Below, in pieces: positions 51,114 to 58,453 of a DNA stretch of 64,000 nt (its first letter is position 1; every line of letters begins with the position of its first letter). The stretch is from Clostridiales bacterium. Its GTDB lineage: Bacteria > Bacillota > Clostridia > Oscillospirales > Oscillospiraceae. The translations under genes and the position numbers were made by a program. The DNA lies in assembly GCA_022774865.1 (NCBI GenBank), contig JALFLH010000005.1, forward strand, positions 1-64,000, read 5' to 3'. The notes beneath the pieces are model-generated. The model was given only the letters and a program-made list of their open reading frames with translations. It was not told where the DNA came from and did not search any database.

Positions 51114-51147
51114 CGAAAAACCAGGGAAATGACTCCCCGGTTTTTCG
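51114..51147. terminator. Terminator hairpin in the dnaD-bofA gap
   Basis: CGAAAAACC/GGTTTTTCG ends (51114-51122 and 51139-51147) with additional GGG/CCC pairing inside. It is symmetrical, so it can work on either strand. It directly follows a weak minus-strand frame at 51149-51283 (44 codons, no ribosome site). The rest of 51028-51359 shows only a small CCCCG/CGGGG hairpin near 51056-51080 and no confident gene. Confidence 0.6.
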
Positions 51148-51359
51148 TTTATTCGTTTCGGATTTCTGCCACAATAAGTACGGACGGGCCGTTCCCTTCC
51201 CGCCCTTTTCGCATCACACCGCTGCGCTGTCGGCGATACACTTGACGGCCATGTACAATTCCTGTTTGCAAGTCCATCGTCATGGTCTTGGTAAGGACTG
51301 TCCACCGGCTGTCCAATCCTATCATGCCCGGCTGCGGCGGATTTATCCGGAGGTAATTC

Positions 51360-51614
51360 ATGGAAAATTTTTTGTCGATTTTCGCCCCGGCTCTGCTGCT
51401 GTGCCTTTTGCTCCGGCTGATCGTCCTGCCCATCAAATGGTTCTGGAAGCTGCTGCTCAATTCACTCTGCGGCTTTCTGTGCCTGTGGCTTCTGAATACC
51501 ATTGGGGGCTTCACAGGCCTCTATTTCCCGGTGAATGCCGTCACGGTAATCATTGCGGGATTTCTGGGGCTTCCGGGCATTGGAATTCTGGCGCTGGCGC
51601 AGGTTCTGCTTTAG
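51360..51614 (+). CDS. bofA: BofA family pro-sigma-K processing inhibitor
   Basis: An 84-residue membrane protein of the BofA family: two to three hydrophobic segments (APALLLCLLLRLIVLPIKWFWK, LLNTIGGFTGL) and the conserved C-terminal VNAVTVIIAGFLGLPGIGILA. In Bacillus it holds the SpoIVFB protease inactive until forespore signalling. GGAGG lies 6 bases upstream of the ATG. Its last 65 bases overlap the converging permease gene. Confidence 0.88.
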   Translation: MENFLSIFAPALLLCLLLRLIVLPIKWFWKLLLNSLCGFLCLWLLNTIGGFTGLYFPVNAVTVIIAGFLGLPGIGILALAQVLL

Positions 51615-52932
51615 CCTCTTTCCGGGGCTTTGGCAGGATCAGATTCAGCACCACGGCAATGATGGTGGCCAGCACCACGGGGGATTTGCCAAAAATGGTG
51701 GCAACCCATTCCGGAAAGGAGGCCAGCGCCGCCTGTGCCTGGGACACGCCGATGCCCAGTGCGGCGGCCAGACCTACGATGGAGGAATTGCGGTAATTCA
51801 TCTCGGAAGTGGACACCAGCTTCATGCCGGTCATGGCGATGGAGGCGAACACGGACACCGTGGCGCCGCCCAGCACGCACTGGGGGATGGTGGTGAGCAG
51901 GGCAGAAAACTTCGGAATGATACCCGCCACGCCCAGAATGGCCGCTGCCAGACCCAAAACCCAGCGGTTGATGACCTTTGTGGTGGTCACGATGCCCACG
52001 TTCTGGCTGTAGGTGGCCGTTGGCAGGCCGCCGAAAAGGGCGCCCAGCGCGTTGGTCACGCCATAGCCCACAATGCCGTTCTGCAGCTCCCGGTTATTCG
52101 GCTCCCGCTCCATAGCGCCCATGGTAGTGGCCGAATAGTCGCCGATGGCCTGAATGGAATTGATGGCAAACAGGATTCCAATGGCGATGCAGGCAGACGG
52201 TTCAAACTCCACCCCAAAGTGGAGCACCGTAGGAACCTGAAACATCCCAGCCTGTCCCACACTGCTCAAGTCCACCATGCCGAAGGGAATGGCCAGCAGA
52301 TAGCCCGCGGCCATGCCGATGAGGATGGAGGCCAGCTTCCAGATGCCCTTTCCGAAGTGGTTCAGCACCGTCACCACGCCCAGTGTAAAAAACGCCACCA
52401 GCCAGTTCTGCCATGCGCCGTAGGTGGCGCTGGCCGTGCCGCCCGCCATGTAGTTGATGGCCGTTGGATACAAGGACAGGCCGATGGTAAACACCACGGT
52501 TCCGGTAATCAGCGGCGGAAATAACAACCGGATCTTCTTTACCAGAATGCCCATGATAACCGCCACCAGACCGCCCACGATCTGCGCGCCGAATATGGCC
52601 GCCACGCCGTAGCTCTCGGCAATGCCCTGCATACTGGGCACATAGGCAAAGCTGACGCCCATGATGACCGGCAAGCCGGAACCGAGGGCAAATTTCGTCT
52701 TGCTGCCAATGGGAAACAACTGCAGCAGTGTAGACAGCGCCGCCACCACCAGCGCCGCCTGAATGAGAATCACCTTGTCCCGGCTGTCCATGCCTCCGGG
52801 TACGGCGCCTGCCACAATAATGGCCGGGGTCACACACCCCACAATCATGGCCACGACGTGCTGAAGCGCCAGCGGGAGCGCCTCTCCCAGTCTTGGACAC
52901 CCGTCCGGCTCAAAGATACTGCCCTGTTTCAT
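51550..52932 (-). CDS. Nucleobase:cation symporter-2 (xanthine/uracil permease)
   Basis: A 460-residue NCS2 permease with about 14 helices. Family signatures are LQHVVAMIVG at the first helix, GSGLPVIMGVSFAY, and the substrate-binding QNVGIVTTTKVINRWV with the helix-8 Glu in FEPSACIAIGILFAINSIQAIGD. The closest match by pattern is the xanthine/uric acid group. The ATG at 52932 follows GGAAGTGGAG; ATG 52947 and TTG 52968 are alternatives. The tail (about 30 Pro/Ala/Glu-rich residues) runs antisense into bofA. Confidence 0.88.
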   Translation of the reverse strand: MKQGSIFEPDGCPRLGEALPLALQHVVAMIVGCVTPAIIVAGAVPGGMDSRDKVILIQAALVVAALSTLLQLFPIGSKTKFALGSGLPVIMGVSFAYVPSMQGIAESYGVAAIFGAQIVGGLVAVIMGILVKKIRLLFPPLITGTVVFTIGLSLYPTAINYMAGGTASATYGAWQNWLVAFFTLGVVTVLNHFGKGIWKLASILIGMAAGYLLAIPFGMVDLSSVGQAGMFQVPTVLHFGVEFEPSACIAIGILFAINSIQAIGDYSATTMGAMEREPNNRELQNGIVGYGVTNALGALFGGLPTATYSQNVGIVTTTKVINRWVLGLAAAILGVAGIIPKFSALLTTIPQCVLGGATVSVFASIAMTGMKLVSTSEMNYRNSSIVGLAAALGIGVSQAQAALASFPEWVATIFGKSPVVLATIIAVVLNLILPKPRKEAKAEPAPAPEFQCPEAPEIPQ

Positions 52933-53021
52933 TTGCTCCACTTCCATTCTCCGGAAATTCTGTAACAAATCTTCCGCGATTTTTCGCTTCGTTTGGCCGC
53001 TTTCCGGTTTTCTCTGCTGAA

Positions 53022-53050
53022 ATCATAACAAATCATTTTGGAAATGGCAA
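53022..53050 (-). promoter_or_regulatory. Permease promoter
   Basis: Minus-strand TTGCCA (53045-53050), 17-base spacer, TATGAT (53022-53027). The 75-base leader shows no purine-riboswitch pattern. Confidence 0.6.
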
Positions 53051-53147
53051 GTCAGATATCTAAAAATCTGTTTTTTGTCCAAAAATATTGTTAGGCTTCT
53101 GGACAACTTGACCAACCACCGCTTCCAGAGTCCGCAGCCGCGAAACG

Positions 53148-53174
53148 GGGCGCGCCGGTTTGCCCGGCGCGCCC
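53148..53174 (-). terminator. Hairpin after ftsH
   Basis: GGGCGCGCCGG pairs with CCGGCGCGCCC (arms 53164-53174 and 53148-53158) 8 bases past the ftsH stop. The following minus-strand bases are CGTTTCG, so the T tract is poor. Confidence 0.5.
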
Positions 53175-53181
53175 TGTCAGT

Positions 53182-55119
53182 TTATGCTTCTTCGGAATGA
53201 TCTTCTGCTTTTTCTTCGGGATTCTCCGGCTGCGCTCCATCAGGAAGTTGGCGCTTATCGGCGTTGACATAGGCCATCAGCTCGTCGCCGGTGATGGTCT
53301 CCTTGGCCAGCAGATAGAGGGAGATTTCGTCCAGCAGGGAGCGGTTTTGTTCCAGCGTCCGCTTGGCTTCCTCATAGCAGCGGTTCAGCAGCTTCTGCAC
53401 CGCCGCATCCACTTTGGCGGAGGTCTCTTGTGAGCAATCCAGATAGGACTGGCCGTCCAGATACTGGTTCGTCACGGAGGCAGGAGCCATCAACCCCAAT
53501 TCCTCGCTCATACCGTAGAGCGCCACCATGTTCCGCGCCAGAGAGGTAGCGCGCTGGATATCGTTGGAAGCGCCGGTGGTCTTGACGCCGAACACCAGTT
53601 GCTCCGCAGCCCGGCCGCCCAGCAGCGTCCGAAGCTCGGTCATCAGCTCTTCGGCGGTACTCAGGAATTTCTCCTCCTCGGGCATCTGCATGGTGTAGCC
53701 CAGCGCGCCGGAGGTATGGGGAACAATCGTGATTTTGGAGACAGGCTGGGAATGCTTCTCCAGCGCCGCTACCAGCGCGTGGCCAACCTCATGGTAAGCA
53801 ACCAACCGTTTTTCCATATCGGTCAGCACGGTGTTCTTCTTTTCGGTTCCTGCAATCACCGTCTCAAAGGAAACCAGCAGATCCTCCTGGTTGACGGCTT
53901 TCCGGCCCTGCCGCACCGCACGCAGGGCGGCCTCGTTGACCAGATTGGCCAGATCCGCGCCCACAGCGCCGGCGGTGGCCTGAGCGATCTTGCGAAGATC
54001 CACATCCTCACTGAGCTTGATCTTACGGGTGTGTACTTTCAGCGTGTCCAGACGTCCCTGCAGATTGGGCTTATCTACGATGATCCGCCGGTCAAAGCGG
54101 CCGGGGCGCAGCAGCGCCTTGTCCAGAATCTCAGGCCGGTTGGTTGCCGCCAGACACACGATGCCCTTGGTGGGCTCGAAGCCGTCGATTTCATTCAGCA
54201 GCTGGTTCAGGGTCTGCTCCTGCTCCGAGTTGCTGCCCATCCGGTTGTCCCGGGTGCGGCCCACGGCATCAATTTCATCGATGAAAATGATACACGGAGC
54301 CACCTTTGCCGCCTGCTGGAACAGATCCCGCACCCGGCTGGCGCCCATTCCCACAAACATCTCCACAAAGTCGGAGCCGGACATGGAAAAGAAGGGGACA
54401 TTGGCCTCGCCGGCCACAGCCTTGGCCAGCAGCGTCTTGCCCGTACCGGGAGAACCGACCAGCAGCGCGCCCTTGGGCAGCTTGGCGCCGATTTCGGTGT
54501 ATTTCTGGGGGTTGTGCAGAAAATCGATAATCTCCTGCAGGGATTCCTTGGCCTCGTCCTGGCCCGCCACATCCTTGAAGGTCACGCCGGTGGATTTCTC
54601 CATATAGACCTTGGCCTTGGATTTCCCGAAGCCACCCATCATGCTGTCGCCGCTCATTCGCCGGGTAACCATGCTCATCAGGCCGAAAATCAGCAGTCCC
54701 ATGAACAGATAGTACAGGATCATCATCAGTGTGGAATTGTCCTCCACGATGAGCCGGTCCACTTTGATCCCTCTGTCCACCATCTCGTTGGCCATGGCCA
54801 TGGTGTCCGCACCGCTGGGCAAGCCTGTGAAGCAAGCCTTTTGCTGGGCGGCGGGCTTTGCCGCCTCGTCCTTCGTCAGGTAGATGATCCGGTCAGACTG
54901 AATCTCCGCCTCGGAGATATTGCCGCTTTCGTAGGCCTCGCGGAAATCCGACCAGGTGGTCTGGGTATACTGGCTCGCGCTGACCGCGTTGTAAATGCCG
55001 CTGATGGCCAGCAGCGCAATCACCGCAATAATCAGCGCCAGCCAGATATTGCTTCTGGGCTTCTGGCCGTCGCCGGGTTTTCTGGGATTATTGGGAGAAT
55101 CATTGCGATTCGGATCCAT
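53182..55119 (-). CDS. ftsH: ATP-dependent zinc metalloprotease FtsH
   Basis: A 645-residue membrane AAA+ protease that degrades misfolded and regulatory proteins. Two membrane helices (about 25-45 and 132-152) flank an extracytoplasmic domain. The ATPase domain has Walker A GSPGTGKT (222-229), Walker [12 protein letters not shown] and the second region of homology [20 protein letters not shown]. The zinc site is HEVGH (about residue 445; HEAGH is commoner) with the Asp ligand in [10 protein letters not shown]. An acidic tail ends it. AAGGAGG precedes the ATG. Confidence 0.96.
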   Translation of the reverse strand: MDPNRNDSPNNPRKPGDGQKPRSNIWLALIIAVIALLAISGIYNAVSASQYTQTTWSDFREAYESGNISEAEIQSDRIIYLTKDEAAKPAAQQKACFTGLPSGADTMAMANEMVDRGIKVDRLIVEDNSTLMMILYYLFMGLLIFGLMSMVTRRMSGDSMMGGFGKSKAKVYMEKSTGVTFKDVAGQDEAKESLQEIIDFLHNPQKYTEIGAKLPKGALLVGSPGTGKTLLAKAVAGEANVPFFSMSGSDFVEMFVGMGASRVRDLFQQAAKVAPCIIFIDEIDAVGRTRDNRMGSNSEQEQTLNQLLNEIDGFEPTKGIVCLAATNRPEILDKALLRPGRFDRRIIVDKPNLQGRLDTLKVHTRKIKLSEDVDLRKIAQATAGAVGADLANLVNEAALRAVRQGRKAVNQEDLLVSFETVIAGTEKKNTVLTDMEKRLVAYHEVGHALVAALEKHSQPVSKITIVPHTSGALGYTMQMPEEEKFLSTAEELMTELRTLLGGRAAEQLVFGVKTTGASNDIQRATSLARNMVALYGMSEELGLMAPASVTNQYLDGQSYLDCSQETSAKVDAAVQKLLNRCYEEAKRTLEQNRSLLDEISLYLLAKETITGDELMAYVNADKRQLPDGAQPENPEEKAEDHSEEA

Positions 55120-55156
55120 AGAATCGCCTCCTTATGGGTTATTCTTTAGTTTGTCC

Positions 55157-55185
55157 ATCATATCACACTTTTCAGTCAAGGGCAA
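55157..55185 (-). promoter_or_regulatory. ftsH promoter
   Basis: Minus-strand TTGCCC (55180-55185), 17-base spacer, TATGAT (55157-55162), about 38 bases before the ftsH ATG. The remainder of 55186-55369 shows no gene. Confidence 0.6.
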
Positions 55186-55369
55186 CGGAGGATTCGCAAC
55201 TTTGCGGTAAATTTTCTGTGAACCGCGGGCAATGCCCACAAATCAGGCGCAGCAAACCGAATCCGTCCTCGCCGTGCCAATGATCCTCTCTTTCGCGTAC
55301 ACGACCGCAGGTGCGAAGCATAATCCTTCCCACGGCGGCATACTCTTTCACCAGCAAGGAGGGATGGGC

Positions 55370-55639
55370 ATGGCGGATCAGCAGCATTTGCCCCACAGGC
55401 TGACGCTGGACGAACGCTCCAGCCTTTCCATAACCGGCGTTACGGAGGTAGTCAGCTTTGATGAAAATGCCGTGGTGCTCCACACCTGTCTGGGCACACT
55501 GGTGGTACAGGGTCAGGATCTGAAGCTGAAAACCCTCACGCTGGATGGGGGCAATGTGGCAGTGACCGGAAAAATCGGGAGCCTGGTCTATGAGGAGCCG
55601 CGGGGGAAAGGCGGATGGATGAGCCGCCTGTTCGGATGA
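55370..55639 (+). CDS. yabP: Sporulation protein YabP
   Basis: An 89-residue YabP/YqfC-family protein. LTLDERSSLSITGVTEVVSFDENAVVL and LGTLVVQGQDLKLKTL fit the family. In Bacillus it is mother-cell expressed and needed for cortex formation. The ATG at 55370 has GGAGGG 7 bases upstream. Its stop overlaps the yabQ start (ATGA). Confidence 0.88.
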   Translation: MADQQHLPHRLTLDERSSLSITGVTEVVSFDENAVVLHTCLGTLVVQGQDLKLKTLTLDGGNVAVTGKIGSLVYEEPRGKGGWMSRLFG

Positions 55640-56226
55640 CGGCTCCTGCCGTTGCCGCCTGCCGGTTTGGCTGGGCGTGTCTGATCGGCGCGGGGCTGGG
55701 CGGCGTATACGGGTTTTTTCGTCCGCTGCGCCTCCGGCGGACAGCCGCTGCGGATACACTGTTCCTGCTGGTCACGGTCTGGGCCTGGACATACCTGAGC
55801 TTTGGAATCTGCGGCGGTGATTTACGGCTTGCCTATCATGCAGGGATGCTTCTGGGCGGGATTCTCTTTGACCGGACGCTGGGCAGACTGCTTCAGCCCA
55901 TCTTTGGGTGGTTCTGGCGCTGTGTGGGCAGTCTCTGCGCCGCAATCATGCTCCCGGCAAAAATTTTTTTAAATTTCTTAAAAATTATATTTGCATCTGG
56001 GGAAAAATGGGTTACAATAAAGTTGACAAATCGTCGGCATTTATTCGGAGGCAAATCCCATGAAAAAACTCGCAACGATTCTCAGCCGGATTCAATTCGG
56101 GCGGCGGCGGAGCAGCAACGCGACCAAGCTTGTCGTAGCGGTGTCCATCGTATTGTGTATGGTGGCGCTGATTACCCTGCGCCTGTCCATGAACGACCTG
56201 CAAAACCGCACCGAAAAGCTGTATAA
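55636..56226 (+). CDS. yabQ: Spore cortex biosynthesis protein YabQ
   Basis: YabQ is a mother-cell membrane protein needed for cortex synthesis. The first 125 residues have four to five hydrophobic segments (FGWACLIGAGLGGVYGF, LFLLVTVWAWTYLSFGI, AGMLLGGILFDRTLG) in the YabQ pattern, and it sits in the Bacillus order yabP-yabQ-divIC. From about residue 142 the frame runs on for 56 codons into the 5' half of divIC, overlapping it by 167 bases. That tail has no hydrophobic pattern and is probably either dispensable or the sign of a shifted frame. Confidence 0.75.
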   Translation: MTAPAVAACRFGWACLIGAGLGGVYGFFRPLRLRRTAAADTLFLLVTVWAWTYLSFGICGGDLRLAYHAGMLLGGILFDRTLGRLLQPIFGWFWRCVGSLCAAIMLPAKIFLNFLKIIFASGEKWVTIKLTNRRHLFGGKSHEKTRNDSQPDSIRAAAEQQRDQACRSGVHRIVYGGADYPAPVHERPAKPHRKAV

Positions 56227-56371
56227 CCGGGCAGCCGTCCTGGAGCAGGAAAACAGCAGCCTGGAAAATAAGATCGCCAATCTCGGAACCGTTCAAAGTG
56301 TGATGGAGATCGCGAAAGAGGAACTGGGACTGGTGCAGCCGGATACCGTCATTTTTGTGCCCGCATCGTAA
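56060..56371 (+). CDS. divIC: Septum formation initiator family protein (DivIC/FtsB)
   Basis: A 103-residue bitopic cell-division protein: a basic cytoplasmic N-terminus, one membrane helix (about 24-42, LVVAVSIVLCMVALITL), a leucine-zipper-like coiled coil (NDLQNRTEKLYNRAAVLEQE) and a short extracytoplasmic end (AKEELGLVQPDTVIF). It forms the FtsL-FtsB-type divisome complex. CGGAGG precedes the ATG. The order yabP-yabQ-divIC-S1 protein matches Bacillus. Confidence 0.88.
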   Translation: MKKLATILSRIQFGRRRSSNATKLVVAVSIVLCMVALITLRLSMNDLQNRTEKLYNRAAVLEQENSSLENKIANLGTVQSVMEIAKEELGLVQPDTVIFVPAS

Positions 56372-56405
56372 ATGTAAAGTTTATTTTGGAGGAAATGAAA
56401 CAAAC

Positions 56406-56873
56406 ATGGAGTTAACCGTTGGAACGATTCTGGAAGGAAAGGTCAAATCGATCACCAATTTCGGCGCATTCATCTCACTGCCGGAGAATAAAACAGGCAT
56501 GGTACATATTTCCGAGGTTGCCAATGCCTATGTCAGCGACATTCGGCAGTATCTGACCGAAGGGCAGGATGTGAAGGTCGTCGTCATCGGCAACGAGAAC
56601 GGCAAGATCAATCTGTCCATCAAGCGGCTGGAGCCAAGGCAGCCCCGGGATAATGGCTCACGCGCTAACCGCGGCGGCGCGCCCCGGCGGGATGGGGGTT
56701 CGAACCGGCCGCAGGGTCAGTCCCAGCACACCGCACCGTTGGCTCCCCCCGCGCCCAAGACTGCGGATCAGCTCTTCGAGGAGAAGCTGAAAGCCTTTAT
56801 GTCCGAATCCGACAGCAAAATTTCCTCCATTAAGCAGTATTCTGATCACCGCACCAAGAGCAGAAGAAGATAA
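56406..56873 (+). CDS. S1 RNA-binding domain protein, YabR-like
   Basis: A 155-residue protein with an N-terminal S1 domain (1-75, VGTILEGKVKSITNFGAFISL, GMVHISEVANAYV, GQDVKVVVIG) followed by an Arg/Gly/Asn-rich disordered linker and a Lys-rich tail. It resembles YabR, encoded next to divIC in Bacillus. The ribosome site GGAGG is unusually far (13 bases) from the ATG at 56406. A six-codon frame (ATG 56396 to TAA) lies in between and might act as a tiny leader. Confidence 0.87.
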   Translation: MELTVGTILEGKVKSITNFGAFISLPENKTGMVHISEVANAYVSDIRQYLTEGQDVKVVVIGNENGKINLSIKRLEPRQPRDNGSRANRGGAPRRDGGSNRPQGQSQHTAPLAPPAPKTADQLFEEKLKAFMSESDSKISSIKQYSDHRTKSRRR

Positions 56874-56876
56874 CTG

Positions 56877-56902
56877 AAAGGGCTGCTGCGCAGCCCTTTT
56901 TC
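56877..56902 (+). terminator. Terminator after the S1-domain gene
   Basis: AAAGGGCTGC/GCAGCCCTTT (56877-56886 and 56890-56899) with a 3-base loop and a T run. Confidence 0.9.
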
Positions 56903-56936
56903 TCTGAAATGCGGAATTGTGGGGAGTAATAAAGTT

Positions 56937-57635
56937 ATGTCAACCACTGTGATTACCGGTGGGAGCCGGGGCATCGGCGCGGCGGCAGTCCGCCTGTTTG
57001 CCGCCCGGGGAGACCGGGTTTTTTTCCTGTATGAGAAGAACCACGCCGCCGCGCATTTGGTAGCCAGCCAGACCGGTGCGGAGCCAATCCGCTGCGACGT
57101 GGCGGACGGTCAGGCCGTCAAAGCGGCGTTTGACCGCATCGGCGATGTGGACACGCTGATCTGCTGCGCGGGCATCTGCCACTATGGCCTGATGAGCCAG
57201 CTCCCGGAAGAAAACTGGGACAGGCTCTTTGACGTGAATGTGAAGGGCATCTATCACTGTGTCAACGCGGCACTGCCGTCCTTTCTGAAAAAGCACAGCG
57301 GCAGCATTGTCACCGTTTCCTCCATGTGGGGGCAGGTGGGCGCCTCCTGCGAGGCGGCCTACTCGGCAACCAAGGGAGCGGTCATCGCCCTGACCCGGGC
57401 GCTGGCCAAGGAGCTTGGCCCCAGCGGCATCCGGGTCAACTGTGTGGCACCCGGCGTAATTCTGACGGATATGTGCGCAAGTGTGGAGCCCGCGATACTG
57501 GCAGAAATGGCCGGGGAAACCCCGGTCGGACGCAACGGCACCCCGGAAGATATCGCGCAGGCCATTGCATATCTGTGCGGGGCTGAATTTATCACCGGGC
57601 AGGTGCTCGGTGTCAACGGCGGATATATCATTTAG
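56937..57635 (+). CDS. SDR oxidoreductase, FabG-like
   Basis: A 232-residue short-chain dehydrogenase/reductase. The NAD(P) loop TGGSRGIG, the NAG-like CCAGI, the catalytic Ser in VTVSSMWG, YSATK (Tyr and Lys), and the C-terminal GQVLGVNGGYII are as in 3-oxoacyl-ACP reductases. It is not in a fatty-acid gene cluster, so the substrate is uncertain. The ATG at 56937 has GGGGAG 10 bases upstream; a GTG at 56919 would overlap that site. It precedes rpiB by 11 bases. Confidence 0.9.
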   Translation: MSTTVITGGSRGIGAAAVRLFAARGDRVFFLYEKNHAAAHLVASQTGAEPIRCDVADGQAVKAAFDRIGDVDTLICCAGICHYGLMSQLPEENWDRLFDVNVKGIYHCVNAALPSFLKKHSGSIVTVSSMWGQVGASCEAAYSATKGAVIALTRALAKELGPSGIRVNCVAPGVILTDMCASVEPAILAEMAGETPVGRNGTPEDIAQAIAYLCGAEFITGQVLGVNGGYII

Positions 57636-57646
57636 GAGGATTTCAT

Positions 57647-58087
57647 ATGAAAATTGCAATCGGCTGTGACCACGGCGCTTTGGCGCTGAAGAATCGGCTC
57701 ATCTCCCACCTGGAGAACGCCGGATATACAGTCTGGGATTTTGGAACCTTTACCCCGGAATCCTGCGACTATTCCGATTACGCGGGGGCTGCCGCACGGG
57801 CTGTGGCCTCCGGGGAATGCGACCGGGGCATTGTCCTGTGTACAACGGGCATTGGCGTATCCATCGCCGCCAACAAGGTGAAAGGGATTCGCTGCGCCCT
57901 GCTGAGCGACCCCTGGTCGGCCAAAATGACCCGGCTGCACAATGACACCAATATGATGGCTCTGGGTGCCGGGGTGATCGGCGAGAATCTGGCCATGGAA
58001 ATCGTGGACACCTGGCTGACCACCGCATTTTCCGGTGAGGAACGCCACTGCCGGCGGATCGCCAAGGTCATGGACATGGAAAAATAG
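57647..58087 (+). CDS. rpiB: Ribose 5-phosphate isomerase B
   Basis: RpiB interconverts ribose 5-phosphate and ribulose 5-phosphate. The 146 residues have CDHGALALKNRL, DFGTFTPESCDYSDYA, the catalytic Cys in VLCTTGIGVSIAANK, and RLHNDTNMMALG. AGGAGG precedes the ATG, 11 bases after the SDR gene. It links the deo pathway's ribose 5-phosphate to the pentose phosphate pool. A terminator follows. Confidence 0.94.
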   Translation: MKIAIGCDHGALALKNRLISHLENAGYTVWDFGTFTPESCDYSDYAGAAARAVASGECDRGIVLCTTGIGVSIAANKVKGIRCALLSDPWSAKMTRLHNDTNMMALGAGVIGENLAMEIVDTWLTTAFSGEERHCRRIAKVMDMEK

Positions 58088-58093
58088 AAAATC

Positions 58094-58123
58094 AGCGGAC
58101 GCCTGCGCGACGTCCGCTTTTTT
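58094..58123. terminator. Terminator between rpiB and the small unknown gene
   Basis: AGCGGACG/CGTCCGCT (58094-58101 and 58111-58118), 9-base loop, then TTTTTT on the plus strand. It lies between converging genes. Confidence 0.85.
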
Positions 58124-58126
58124 CTG

Positions 58127-58396
58127 TTAAAACCGGTAGCCCGCCTCCAGAAGCCGGGTCAGGGCATTGTTTGCCTCTTCGTCTGAGAACAGCTCCGTGA
58201 ACCGTCTGTTCACGGACAGCGCCTCCAGGCTCAGATCCAACCGTTCTTTCTGTGCCAGCAGGGCAAAGCCGTCGGAATCCCGGTGGCCGGAAAGAACCCG
58301 TTTCGCCCCCCGCAGATCCAGCGGCCGCATCCGCACGCCCAATTTCTCCGCTTCCGCCCGGTTCCGCTCCCATGCGGCGATAAATTCCTGTTCCAT
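58127..58396 (-). CDS. Small protein of unknown function
   Basis: An 89-residue, mostly helical, highly charged protein with no signal or membrane segment. It begins MEQEFIAAWERNRAEAEKLG and contains LRGAKRVLSGHRDSDGF, LSLEALSVNRRFTELFSDEEANNAL. GGAG lies 6 bases before the ATG at 58396, which supports translation. I do not recognise a family. It follows hisS at 58 bases with a hairpin between. Confidence 0.65.
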   Translation of the reverse strand: MEQEFIAAWERNRAEAEKLGVRMRPLDLRGAKRVLSGHRDSDGFALLAQKERLDLSLEALSVNRRFTELFSDEEANNALTRLLEAGYRF

Positions 58397-58418
58397 AAAA
58401 ACTCCAAAAACGGTCATC

Positions 58419-58443
58419 GCGAACCGATTTTCCGCCGGTTCGC
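58419..58443. other. Hairpin between hisS and the small unknown gene
   Basis: GCGAACCG/CGGTTCGC (58419-58426 and 58436-58443) with a 9-base loop. On the minus strand, GATGACCGTTTTTGGAG follows, so it could be a leaky terminator placing the small gene under reduced hisS readthrough. Confidence 0.5.
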
Positions 58444-58453
58444 AATGTTTTTC

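Noticed and set aside
48515-51796. Very long plus-strand frame (1093 codons)
   Set aside because: It is antisense to yfbR, HAD, dnaI and dnaD, all of which have clear family motifs. The frame is open only because of base composition and has no starting ribosome site.
53041-53160. Purine riboswitch upstream of the NCS2 permease
   Set aside because: The leader is short, and I find neither the conserved junction bases nor two pairing loops. Only an ordinary promoter and small AT hairpins are seen.
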